A program made the translations under genes and the position numbers. A stretch of DNA of 64,000 nucleotides, from NCBI GenBank assembly GCA_049999765.1, contig JBNGIQ010008438.1:65335-129334 (forward strand), read 5' to 3'. How positions within the stretch are numbered: the stretch's first letter is position 1; the number at the start of each line of letters is the position of its first letter. A model generated the notes under the pieces. The model was not told the DNA's origin and made no database searches. It was given only the letters and a program-made list of their open reading frames with translations. This DNA comes from Phaeoceros laevis (taxonomy: Eukaryota; Anthocerotophyta; Anthocerotopsida; Notothyladales). Of the stretch, positions 20,740 to 30,516 are shown in pieces.

Positions 20740-23700
20740 ATGGTGGCCGGTGAGCTGGATTTCAAGCTGTCCGACGCTGCACTCAGTACTTGTGCGCCAC
20801 CAGTCCCGGCGCTAATAGACTGCGGATGCAAGGACTACTACCTGAGTTTGCTGGGTTTGAAGGCTTTTGTCGCACAGACGGAAAGGTGTGGCGGGCCGCA
20901 TACATTGGACTGGAAGCAATGCCTTCAGCAGAGCTGACAGACGTCTTATGGAAGCAGTTGTTTTCAGATAGCACACACTGGTGGGACAACAGACAGAGCA
21001 AGCCGACTCCCCAGGATGCTGATTTTAAACTCAACGACTCCAAGATCGCGCTGTGGCTGAACAAACAAGACAAGCCTGCTTGGGTGGACTTGCAGGTAGC
21101 CACGTTGTACTCAGGAACGAAGACGACTCCTGAGCTCAGCGCCAGCTCAATGCAATGGCATGGCGGTACTTTTCCAGCACATGAAGGCAATTTAGAGATC
21201 GGGATGTGCAGGCAACTGTGTAAGAATGGACGAATTTCTGACGCTGTGGATGCATTGCACCTACTGGTGCAGCGAGGTTGTCATGTACCCAATAATCTCT
21301 TCTATCGTGTCCTCAAGAGGTGCACAAACGACAAAAACCTGGTTTTGGGCAGACGCATCCACGCTCTCACAGTCAAAAGCGGGTATAAAGGAGACGCATT
21401 CTTGGCCACCCACCTCATCGGTCTTTACGCTTCGCATGGCAGGCTGGAGGAAGCAATGCGAGTGTTCACCGAAGTCTCTACACCGGACGCCTATAATTGG
21501 ACTACAATCATTTCCGCATATGCTAGACATGGAGAGGCTGCCGAGGCTGCAGAGGTTATACGACTGTATCGACAAATGTGCAAGTCAACCACGGTTGAAC
21601 CCCAGCACCGTGTCTATCCAGCTGTTCTGAAAGCTTGTGCCGCTGCGAGAGACTTAGTTGCAGGAAAGGAGGTTCATGCCCATATTCTTGCGAGACCACT
21701 GGAGCCAGATAAATTTGTTCAAGCTGGGTTGCTCAACATGTATGCAAAGTGCGGTAGCTTAGTGGATGCTCGCAGACTGTTCGATCAAATTTCAGACAGA
21801 GATGTTGTAACATGGACTGCGATGATCGCAGCGTATACCCAGCAAGGGATGGGTCAGGAAGCCTTCAGTCTGTACAGGAGGATGCAACACGAAGCTCTCA
21901 CTCTTCCTGATCGTGTTACATATTTATGCCTGCTGCAGGCATGTGCTAGTATAGGTGTAGGAGCTCTTGATGAGGGAAAACAACTGCATGCAGACATTAA
22001 AGCACGTGGACTTAAAGAGGATGTAGTTCTAAGCGGCAGCCTGGTTAACATGTATGCGAAGTGCGGTAGCTTGGAAGATGCTCGCAGTGTGTTTGGCAAA
22101 CTTACAGAGAGGAATGTCCTAGCGTACAATGCGATGCTTGCAGGGTATGCCCAGCAGGGTATGGGCCAGGAAGCCCTTTGTCTTTACAGGAGTATGCAAC
22201 AGGACGCCCTTACTCCTCCCAATTCTGTCACCTATGTATGCCTGCTGCAAGCATGTGCCAGTGTAGGTGTAGGAGCTCTTCATGAGGGAAAGCAGCTGCA
22301 TGCACAGATCAAAGAAAGAGGACTGCAACATGATGAGGTACTAGGGGGAAGCTTAGTCAACATGTATGCAAAGTGCGGCAGCTTGGAGGATGCACGCAGC
22401 GAGTTTGACAAACTTCCAGAAAGGAATATCATAGCATATAATGCGATGCTTGGAGGCTATGCCCAGCAGGGGATGGGTCAGGAAGCCCTTGGTCTTTACA
22501 GGAGTATGCAACAGGACGGGCTCACTTCTCCCACTTCTGTTACATATGTATGCCTGCTGCAGGCCTGTGCAAGTGTAGGTGCAGGAGCTCTTAAGGAGGG
22601 CAAGCAGCTGCATGCACAGATCGAAGAACGAGAACTGCAAAAGGATATCATTCTAGGAGGCAGCTTGATTAACATGTATGCAAAGTGCGGTAGCTTGGAG
22701 GATGCCCGCAGCATATTTAACAAACTTCCAGAGAAAAATGTTTTAGCATGTAATGTGCTGCTTGCAGGGTATGCTCAACAGGGAATGGGTCACGAAGCCC
22801 TGAGTCTTTACAGAAGGATGCAACAGGAAGGCGTCACTCCTCCTGATTGTGTCACATATTTATGCCTCCTGCAGGCATGCGCCAGTGTAGGTGTAGGAGC
22901 ACTTCGGGAGGGAAAGCAGCTGCATGCACAGATCAAAGAACAAGGACTGCAAGGGGATGTGATTCTTGGCGGCAGCTTGGTTAACATGCATGCAAAGTGT
23001 GGTAGCTTGGAGGATGCTCGCAGCATATTTGACAATCTGCCACAAAGGAATATTGTAGCATGGACGGCAATGATTGCAGGGTATGCCCAGCAGGGGAAGG
23101 GTCAGGAAGCCCTTAGTATGTACAGGAGTATGCAACAAGAGGGCCTCACTTCTCCTGATTGTGTTACGTATGTCTGCCTTTTGCAGGCATGTGCCACGAC
23201 AGGTGTAAGGGCTCTTGATGACGGAAAAGTGCTGCATGCACAGCTAAAGGAAAGAGGACTAGAAGAGGATGTGATTATAGGTGGCAGCCTGGTTAACATG
23301 CATGCAAAGTGTGGTAGCTTGGAGATTGCTCGCTGCGTGTTTGACAAACTCCCGGAGAGGAATACTGTAGCATGGACTGCGATGATTGCAGGGTATGCCC
23401 AGCAGGGGATGGCTGAGAAGGCTCTTGCTCTTTATAAGAGCATGCAACAGGAAGGCCGTACTCCTCCAAATTCTGTTACATATACATGCCTGCTGCAGGC
23501 ATGCGCAGCTGTAGCAGCTCTGCCTCTGGGAAAGCAGCTCCATGCACAGATTCAAGAATGCGGAGTGCAAGCTGATGGCATAGTGGGAGCAGCGCTGGTA
23601 CACATGTACTCGAAGTGTGGGAGCATGTATAATGCACAGCAGGTGTTTAATTCACTGCCAGAAAGAAGTACAGAGGCTTGGGGTGCACTACTTAGTGGAT

Positions 23701-24596
23701 ATGCCCGCCAAGGAGATAGTCAGGTCGTGTTTGACTTGCTTGACAGGATGAGGTTGGAAAACATACCCCCCAATGAGATTACGTTCCTTAGTGTGCTGAC
23801 TGTGTGCAGTCATGCGGGTCTAGTGGACAAAGGCCGAGGGTACTTTAAGGCGATGTGTTCAGATTATTGCATCAGTGCAACGGTGGAGCACTTCATATGC
23901 ATGGTGGATCTTCTGGGGCGTGCAGGTCATCTAGAGGAGGCACTACAGGTGGCCAAGACCATGCCTTTCCCACCCAATGATGTACTGTGGCATACTCTCT
24001 TAGGTGCGTGTCGGAAGTGGAAGAACGTAGAGATTGGGAAAGAGGCTTTCCAGGGTGCAATTAGCATGGATGAGACAGATTCTGCATCTTATGTGCTGAT
24101 GTCCAATATATATGCAAGCGCCGAGATGTGGGAGGCGGCAAAGGGGATGCATGTAAAGAGAAAGAAATTGGGGGCATGGAAGAAACCAGGCCAGAGCTGG
24201 TGGACTGACATGGGTGGAGTGGTGCACACGTTTGTTGTTGGGGATAAGAAGCATCCTGAGAGTGAAGGTATCTACGCAAGGCTGGAGCAGCTTGTCCCCA
24301 AAATGAAGAAGGAAGGATATGTGCCCCACCTACAGTCGTCCTTGCTGGACATATCTGATGATGAGAAGGAAGCTGAGTTGTGTGGGCATAGCGAGAAATT
24401 GGCTATCGCATATGCCCTGAATAAGACAGCCGAAGGGACAATCATACGAATTGTGAAAAACCTGCGGGTGTGTGAGGATTGTCACACAGCAACAGCTTAC
24501 ATTTCGAAGGTAGAAAAGCGAACTATCATCTGCCGGGATGCAAGCCGATTTCATGTGTACAAGGATGGAAAATGCTCATGTGGGGACTACTGGTAA
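20740..24596 (+). CDS. PPR-DYW RNA editing factor P1 (6 PLS modules; leader frameshifted)
   Basis: A PLS-class PPR protein ending in a complete DYW deaminase domain, expected in mitochondria or plastids as a C-to-U editing factor. The conserved family start (ATG at 20740, MVAGELDFKL) is out of frame with the rest because of a net gain of 2 bases at about 20807-20830 relative to P7. The main frame has its first ATG at 20826, giving 1256 residues. Order: OSB-like PDF segment with WWDNRQSKPTP, opening PPR block, six P-L-S modules of about 104 residues, terminal PPR block (YARQGDSQVVFDLL), E1/E2 and PG box (SWWTDMGGVVHTF), then DYW with HSEKLAIAYALN, CEDCH and CSCGDYW. P-motif position-5/last pairs are TD, NN, NT, ND, TD, TN. 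A 3' flank intron candidate lies at 24708-24793. Confidence 0.88.
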
Positions 24597-25837
24597 TGTA
24601 AGGTGCTCTTCTCAGTGCAATCTGGCTTGCAATCTGATCATAAGTAAGGAACTATGATCTGGCGACGAAGTGGTCTGCTGCTCGGCATTGCTCCACAATT
24701 ACCTGCGGTATATGTGATGTGGAGTTTGGCTTGTTCGTCCATCTTGTACTATTTGCGGTCAAAGTGATACTAACTGCCTCTTTCTTTGAGCAGTTGCTAT
24801 AGCTGGCACCTTTACTGTAAAGAGCAACAATTGAGAAACATGGTCTGCTGACAGGCGTGGCTGTAGGGCCCAAACCTAGGCATGGTAAGGTATCACTCTC
24901 ATGCTTGCTGGTGTCAACGTATGTTATAGACAGGGTTCAGTGTTGTGGTGTAGCTACGTAGAGTAACAATATGAATGCTGGCTGCAGATATACGTGTTCT
25001 GTTCTGTTGGGTGCGCGGACTAGAAACATGCCTGGCGAAGCTAGATATTTGGAGTGTTTTTCCTGTCACGAGGGCACAGGTTGAGATCCTCCAATTGCGT
25101 ACGTAATCCCTGGTTTTTTGGCACTCGAAGCTATAATAGACACGAATGACCTTGCAGCTCTTTCATTAGACACCACCCAGAATGGCAGGGCTTAGGAGCG
25201 AACAAAGCAGAACTCTCACCAGCAGAAACACCAACTTCATACACCCTCAAGGTGTCTAGTCTGATTTGGCTTGCTCACCGTGTGATGTCGTAGATCATTG
25301 GGTAGCAGTTGGCCAGGTGGCTGGTGATCGTGTGACCGGTGAATGCGCTAAAATCGCGTACACGTCTGACTTCGACGGATTGAATGGTATTCAGGAGTGG
25401 GTTATTCTGGTTACTTCCGGTTTGTGTGGGATATGGCGGCGTTGACTACCGAATTTCAAATCCTGAACGAAGAAGAAGAGTGTCTTTTGCGTGCTTAGCA
25501 GTGTATTCAAGAAACGAAGTGTTCCTCAGCGATTCATGTGGTCGGTTTGTGTACCGCGGCAGTGACTACATAATGGCACTACTACTGCAAATCATGAGAC
25601 AGACAGTTGGCCAACCTCTAGATAAGGAGCTCCTGCAGCAGTGGTTTAGGCGCTGTGGAAGCTCTGATTCTGGACACCCAGTGAAGCGCTGTCCAGTTTC
25701 GAGTAGGCAGAGAGTGTGAAACAGATATCTTGATGAGGTTGGAGGTTGGGAGCGATCCGAGGCGTTTGCGCCATCATGGCTCCAAGGGCACAGGGGACAG
25801 ACAGGCCGGATAGACAGTGTGAAGTAGCTAGGTCCTG
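24597..25837. other. P1-P2 spacer
   Basis: A spacer of the PPR array. Its left part matches the 3' flanks of other units (GCATTGCTCCAC, CTGCGG|GTA-type donor, CTTTGAGCAG|TTGC acceptor, TTTACTGTAAAGAGCAAC). Its right part matches their 5' flanks (CTGTCCAGTTTCGAGTA near 25689, then GCCGGATAGACAGTGTGAAG). An open frame at 25384-25719 is not a recognisable protein. Confidence 0.5.
24708..24793 (+). other. Predicted intron downstream of P1 stop
   Basis: 86 bases with donor CTGCG|GTATAT and acceptor CTTTGAGCAG|TTGC, starting 111 bases after the stop codon. The same block recurs after other array members. Confidence 0.55.
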
Positions 25838-28800
25838 ATGGCGTCTGGACTAGATTTCAAGCTGACCGGCGCGGTATTCAGTACTTGTGCGCCACCACTT
25901 CCCGCGCAAAGGCAACGCGTAGTGCCTGAGATTGGTGGGTTTGAATCCCTGAGCTACCCAATAGGAGAGGTGTGGTGTGCTGCATCTGTTGAACAGGAAG
26001 CAGCGCCTCCAGAAGAGCTGCAAGAGGTCCCATGGAAGCAATTCTTTGCAGATCCTAAGCAGTGGTGGGACACTGGACGAATCAAGCCGGCTCCCCAACA
26101 TCCTGTTTTTATACACAAGGAGTGCAATGTCGGGCTGTGGCTAAACAATCGGGACACACCTGCTTCCATGGAATTGCAGCTAGTGACATTGGACGCCGAG
26201 TCTGGAGTTACCTCAGTTCAAGGGCATGGAGCTTTTCCAGCACATGATGGGCATTTGGAGGTCGTACTATGCAGGAAACTATGTGAGAGTGGACGAATTT
26301 CTGACGCTGTGGATGCACTGGACCTTCTGGTGCAGCGAGGATGCCATGTACCCAACAATCTCTTCTATCGTGTCCTCAAGAGTTGCATCAACGACAAGAA
26401 TTTGGTTTTGGGCAGACACATCCATGGTCTCACTGTCAAAAGCGGGTATGAAGGAGACGCATTCTTGGCCACCCACCTCATCGGCCTTTACGCGTCGCAT
26501 GGGAGGTTAGATGGCGCAATGCGGGTGTTCAGCAAAGTCTCCAAGCCGGACGCCTATAACTGGGCTGCCATCATTTCCGCATATGCTAAACATGGAGAGG
26601 CTGCCGAGGCTGCAGAGGCTATACGACTTTACAGACAAATGTGCAAGTCAACTGAAGTTCAAGCCGACGACCGTATATTTTCAGCAGTTTTGAAAGCATG
26701 TGCCGCTATAAGAGATGTAGTTGCCGGAAAGGAGGTTCATGCTCATATTCTCGCGAGCCCAGGGAAACCAGACAGGTTTGTTCAAGCTGGGCTTGTTAAC
26801 ATGTATGCAAAGTGCAGCAGCTTAGAGGATGCTCGGAGGGTGTTCGACAAACTTCCAGAGAGGGATGTTGTAACATGGACCGCGATGATTGCAGGGTATG
26901 CCCAGCAGGGCTTGGGTCAGGAAGCCCTCGACCTTTACAAGAGTATGCAACATGACGGCCTCACTACCAATCTTGTTACGTATGTATGTCTGCTGCAGGC
27001 ATGTGCCAGTGTAGGTGTAGAAGCTCTTGATGAGGGAAAGCAGCTTCATGCACAGATCAAAGAACGAAGATTGCAAGATGATGCGATTCTAGGAGTCAGC
27101 TTGGTCCACATGTATGCGAAATGCGGAAGCTTAGAGGATGCTCACAGACTCTTTGAAACAATTCCCGCCAAGGATGTTGTAACATGGACCGCGCTGATTG
27201 CAGGGTATGCTCAGCAAGGAATGGGTCAGGAAGCCCTTAGTCTTTACAGGAGTATGCAACAGGAAGGCCTCACTCCTCCTGATTCTGTTACGTATGTATG
27301 CCTGCTTCAGGCATGTGCGAGCGTAGGTTTAGGAGCTCTTGATGAGGGAAAGCAGCTGCATGCACAGATCAAAGACCGCGGACTGCAGGAGGATGTTATT
27401 CTCGGTGGCAGCTTGGTTAATATGTATGTGAAGTGTGGTAGCTTGGAGGATGCTCGCAGCCTGTTTGAGAAACTTCCAAACAAAAATATTGTAGCATACA
27501 ATGCGATACTCACTGGATATGCCCAGCAGGGGATGGGTCAGGAGGCCCTTACTTTTTACAGGAGAATGCAAAATGAAGCCCTCACGCCTCCCAATTCTGT
27601 TACATTTATTTGCCTGCTGCAGGCGTGTGCCAGTGTAGGAGTAGGAGCTCTTGATGAGGGAAATCAGCTGCATGCAGAGATCAAAGAACGAGGACTCCAG
27701 CAGGAGGGTGTCATTGCAGTCAGCTTGGTTAACATGTATGCAAAGTGCGGTGGCTTAAAGCATGCTCGCAGACTGTTTGACAAACTTCCAGAGAAGAATG
27801 TTGTAGCATGGAATGCGATGATTGCAGGGTATGCCCAACAGGGGATGGGTCAGGAAGCTCTTAGTCTTTACAGGAGTATGCAACAGGAGGGCCTTAATTC
27901 TCCTGATTGTGTAACATATGTATGCCTGTTGCAGGCGTGTGCTAGTGTAGGTGTAGTAGCTCTTGATGAGGGAAGACAGTTGCATGCACAGATTAAGGAA
28001 CAGGGACTGGAGGAGGAAGGTGTTCTAGGAGTAAGCCTGGTTAACATGTATTCAAAGTGCGGTAGCGTAGAAGATGCTCGCAGACTGTTCGACAAACTTC
28101 TGGACAGGAATGTTGTAGCATGGAATGCGATGATATCTGGATATGCCCAGCAGGGGATGGGTCAGGAAGCTCTCTGTCTCTACAGCAGTATGCAACAGGA
28201 TGGCCTTATTCCTAATTCTGTTACATATGTGTGCTTGCTGCAGGCATGTGCAGCTGTAGCAGCTCTGCCTCTAGGGGAGCAGCTGCATGCAGAGATCCAA
28301 GAACGAGGGATGCAAGTCGATTGCGTTGTCGGAGCAGCACTAGTAAACATGTATGCAAAGTGTGGAAGCATGTACGATTCCCATCGTGTGTTTGATTCAC
28401 TGCCTGAAAGAAGTGTGGAGGCTTGGAGTGCACTACTTAGTGGATATGCCCGCCAAGGAGATAGTCAGGTTGTGTTTGACTTGCTTCACAGGATGAGACT
28501 GGAGGGCATACACCCAAATGAGATCACGTTCCTTAGTGTGCTGACAGTGTGCAGTCATGCGGGTCTAGTAGACAAAGGCCGGGAGTACTTTGCGTTGATG
28601 AGGACAGATTATGGCATCAATGCAACTGTGGAGCACTTTATATGCATGGTAGATCTTCTGGGGCGTGCAGGTCATCTGAACGAGGCACTGCAGATGGCCA
28701 AGACCATGCCTTTCCCACCTAATGATGTAGTGTGGAATACTCTCTTAGGTGCCTGTCGGAAGTGGAAAAACGTCGAGATTGGGCAAGAGGCTTTCAGGGG

Positions 28801-29341
28801 CGCTGTTAGCGTGGATGAAAAGGGTGCTGCATCTTATGTGCTGATGTCCAACATTTATGCAAGCGCTCAGATGTGGGAGGCGGCAAAGGAGATCCAGGCT
28901 AGGAGAAAGAAATTGGGGGCATGGAAGAAGCCAGGCCTGAGCCGGTGGACTGATATCGATGGAGTGGTGCATACGTTTCTTGTGGGGGACAAGAAGCATC
29001 CGGAATGTGACGGTATCTATGCAAGGCTGGAACAGCTAGTCCCCAAAATGAAGAAGGAAGGATATGTGCCCCACCTGCAGTCATCGTTGCTGGACATCTC
29101 TGACGTTGAGAAGGAAGCTGAGCTGTGTGGGCACAGCGAGAAATTGGCTATAGCATATGCCCTGAATAAGACAGCTGAGGGGACAACCATACGAATTGTG
29201 AAAAATCTGCGGGTGTGTGAGGATTGTCACACAGCAACGGCCTACATATCAAAAGTAGAAAATCGAACTATCATTTGCAGGGATGCAAGTCGCTTCCATA
29301 TCTTCAAGGAAGGAAAATGTTCGTGTGGGGACTACTGGTAG
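25838..29341 (+). CDS. PPR-DYW RNA editing factor P2 (5 PLS modules), intact
   Basis: The best preserved member of the array: 1167 residues from ATG 25838 (MASGLDFKL) to CSCGDYW. Residues 1-60 form a leader with CAPPLP and FESLSY stretches, perhaps an organelle presequence. Residues 65-119 form the PDF-like segment (KQFFADPKQWWDTG, LWLNNRDTP), in which the PDF tripeptide itself reads PVF. PPR motifs run from about 140 to 960, with five internal PLS modules of about 104 residues. E1/E2 and the PG box follow, then DYW with the HSE and CEDC zinc/active-site motifs. P-motif pairs are TN, TD, NN, ND, NN. The protein would bind organelle RNA and deaminate a specific C. The 3' flank intron candidate is at 29462-29539. 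Confidence 0.93.
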   Translation: MASGLDFKLTGAVFSTCAPPLPAQRQRVVPEIGGFESLSYPIGEVWCAASVEQEAAPPEELQEVPWKQFFADPKQWWDTGRIKPAPQHPVFIHKECNVGLWLNNRDTPASMELQLVTLDAESGVTSVQGHGAFPAHDGHLEVVLCRKLCESGRISDAVDALDLLVQRGCHVPNNLFYRVLKSCINDKNLVLGRHIHGLTVKSGYEGDAFLATHLIGLYASHGRLDGAMRVFSKVSKPDAYNWAAIISAYAKHGEAAEAAEAIRLYRQMCKSTEVQADDRIFSAVLKACAAIRDVVAGKEVHAHILASPGKPDRFVQAGLVNMYAKCSSLEDARRVFDKLPERDVVTWTAMIAGYAQQGLGQEALDLYKSMQHDGLTTNLVTYVCLLQACASVGVEALDEGKQLHAQIKERRLQDDAILGVSLVHMYAKCGSLEDAHRLFETIPAKDVVTWTALIAGYAQQGMGQEALSLYRSMQQEGLTPPDSVTYVCLLQACASVGLGALDEGKQLHAQIKDRGLQEDVILGGSLVNMYVKCGSLEDARSLFEKLPNKNIVAYNAILTGYAQQGMGQEALTFYRRMQNEALTPPNSVTFICLLQACASVGVGALDEGNQLHAEIKERGLQQEGVIAVSLVNMYAKCGGLKHARRLFDKLPEKNVVAWNAMIAGYAQQGMGQEALSLYRSMQQEGLNSPDCVTYVCLLQACASVGVVALDEGRQLHAQIKEQGLEEEGVLGVSLVNMYSKCGSVEDARRLFDKLLDRNVVAWNAMISGYAQQGMGQEALCLYSSMQQDGLIPNSVTYVCLLQACAAVAALPLGEQLHAEIQERGMQVDCVVGAALVNMYAKCGSMYDSHRVFDSLPERSVEAWSALLSGYARQGDSQVVFDLLHRMRLEGIHPNEITFLSVLTVCSHAGLVDKGREYFALMRTDYGINATVEHFICMVDLLGRAGHLNEALQMAKTMPFPPNDVVWNTLLGACRKWKNVEIGQEAFRGAVSVDEKGAASYVLMSNIYASAQMWEAAKEIQARRKKLGAWKKPGLSRWTDIDGVVHTFLVGDKKHPECDGIYARLEQLVPKMKKEGYVPHLQSSLLDISDVEKEAELCGHSEKLAIAYALNKTAEGTTIRIVKNLRVCEDCHTATAYISKVENRTIICRDASRFHIFKEGKCSCGDYW

Positions 29342-29461
29342 GTACAGCTTGTAACTGAACTGCATTTATGCTATATGCTCTGTTCAACTTGCAACGGCAT
29401 CATCGGCAACAACGTGCAGTGCTGGCCAGTGGTGGTCGGCATTACTCCACTTTTACTTGCG

Positions 29462-29539
29462 GTATGTTTGGTCCTCCTGCTTTAGTCTCAGGTATTATGT
29501 GCGTTCGAAATAGTTCTAATTGCTTGTGCCTGTGATCAG
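29462..29539 (+). other. Predicted intron downstream of P2 stop
   Basis: 78 bases, donor CTTGCG|GTATGT, acceptor TGTGATCAG|TTGCCA, starting 120 bases past the stop. It is homologous in position to the blocks after the other units. Confidence 0.5.
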
Positions 29540-29767
29540 TTGCCACAGTTTGAAGCAGAGAGGCTTGCATCTTGACTGTGTAGATGGACGACCTCAAGAA
29601 GCCAACCACTGGAGGGGGCAAAAGTTGAGTCACATGCTGTAAATATGGCTTGGCTTTAGGGCCGGCTTTCGGGAGATGTTTATAGGGCCTGTTTTTCTCA
29701 TTGCAGGTATCAACGTGCGGTGGTCAGGACTAAATTTTGAATGCTGGCTGTAGCTGCTCAGGAAAGT

Positions 29768-29844
29768 AGAAAGGTGGCTTTCGCTGCACCTCAGCATTCT
29801 GAACATTTCGAATGCAGGCTGCCTGCAACGAAAGCCACCTTTCT
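29768..29844. repeat. Inverted repeat with 16-bp arms
   Basis: The arms AGAAAGGTGGCTTTCG (29768-29783) and CGAAAGCCACCTTTCT (29829-29844) are exact reverse complements. The 45-base loop contains further short complementary pieces (GCATTC and GAATGC), giving a long foldback. Confidence 0.85.
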
Positions 29845-30119
29845 GCTTGCCACAAATTGTAGCTGGTCTGTTTATGATTATGTTCGGGTCGTTTGTTGAT
29901 TTTTTGACAGGGGAGACAAAACTCGACGGTATCAACAGAGTTCTACTAAAGCAATGATAGTTAGACATACACCAAATCTTTAACTCGAAGTAAGTGATGC
30001 ATCTATGTTGTATAGTGTGCTTCTACCCATCCTGAAGTCCATAATGAAGTTCATCTCGTTTACTCACCCTACGCTAACCAGATGCACTGTTATATTATTG
30101 TAACCAGATGGGGTTAAAG

Positions 30120-30160
30120 TTTCACCCGGTGAGACTTTCACCCGGTGAGACTTTCACCCC
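30120..30160. repeat. Minisatellite, 16-bp unit, about 2.6 copies
   Basis: TTTCACCCGGTGAGAC is repeated exactly at 30120-30135 and 30136-30151, with a partial third copy TTTCACCCC to 30160. Confidence 0.9.
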
Positions 30161-30516
30161 TCAGCGCTATTGTAATCAGCTATCAGGTCAATGCACTTCC
30201 CGGCTCACCCGTCATGACAGTGCCCCCTCATTTGCATTTCCTGATGGCCCTTCATTTGCCACAGGTGTACCCCGTCAATAAGCAAGTACCCCGTAAAACC
30301 CCCTTCCCTTCCTTCCCCTCTTGTCATGAAACACTGATTGGTGTTATGGAAGTCCCTGCGCCTTCTCCGTGGGACCAGACCTTTCCTGTCCCAGCATTTG
30401 CTTCCAAATTCCTAGCACAGTTTTCTGTGATCATTTTGACGCCTTCCATGGCGGCACGGGCACAAGAGACATGTCTCGTGCAGGCCGGAAAGGCTTAGTA
30501 AAGCAGCTAGCTCTTG

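Larger units (their letters stand above)
29342..30516. other. P2-P3 spacer
   Basis: The left part shows the conserved 3' flank of the array. The middle holds a nested inverted repeat (29768-29844) and a 16-bp minisatellite (30120-30160). The right part shows the usual 5' flank (GCCGGAAAGGCTTAGTAAAG). No gene is recognised. Confidence 0.5.

Noticed and set aside
25384-25719. 111-codon open frame in the P1-P2 spacer
   Set aside because: The equivalent position in other spacers is not open, so it is probably chance.
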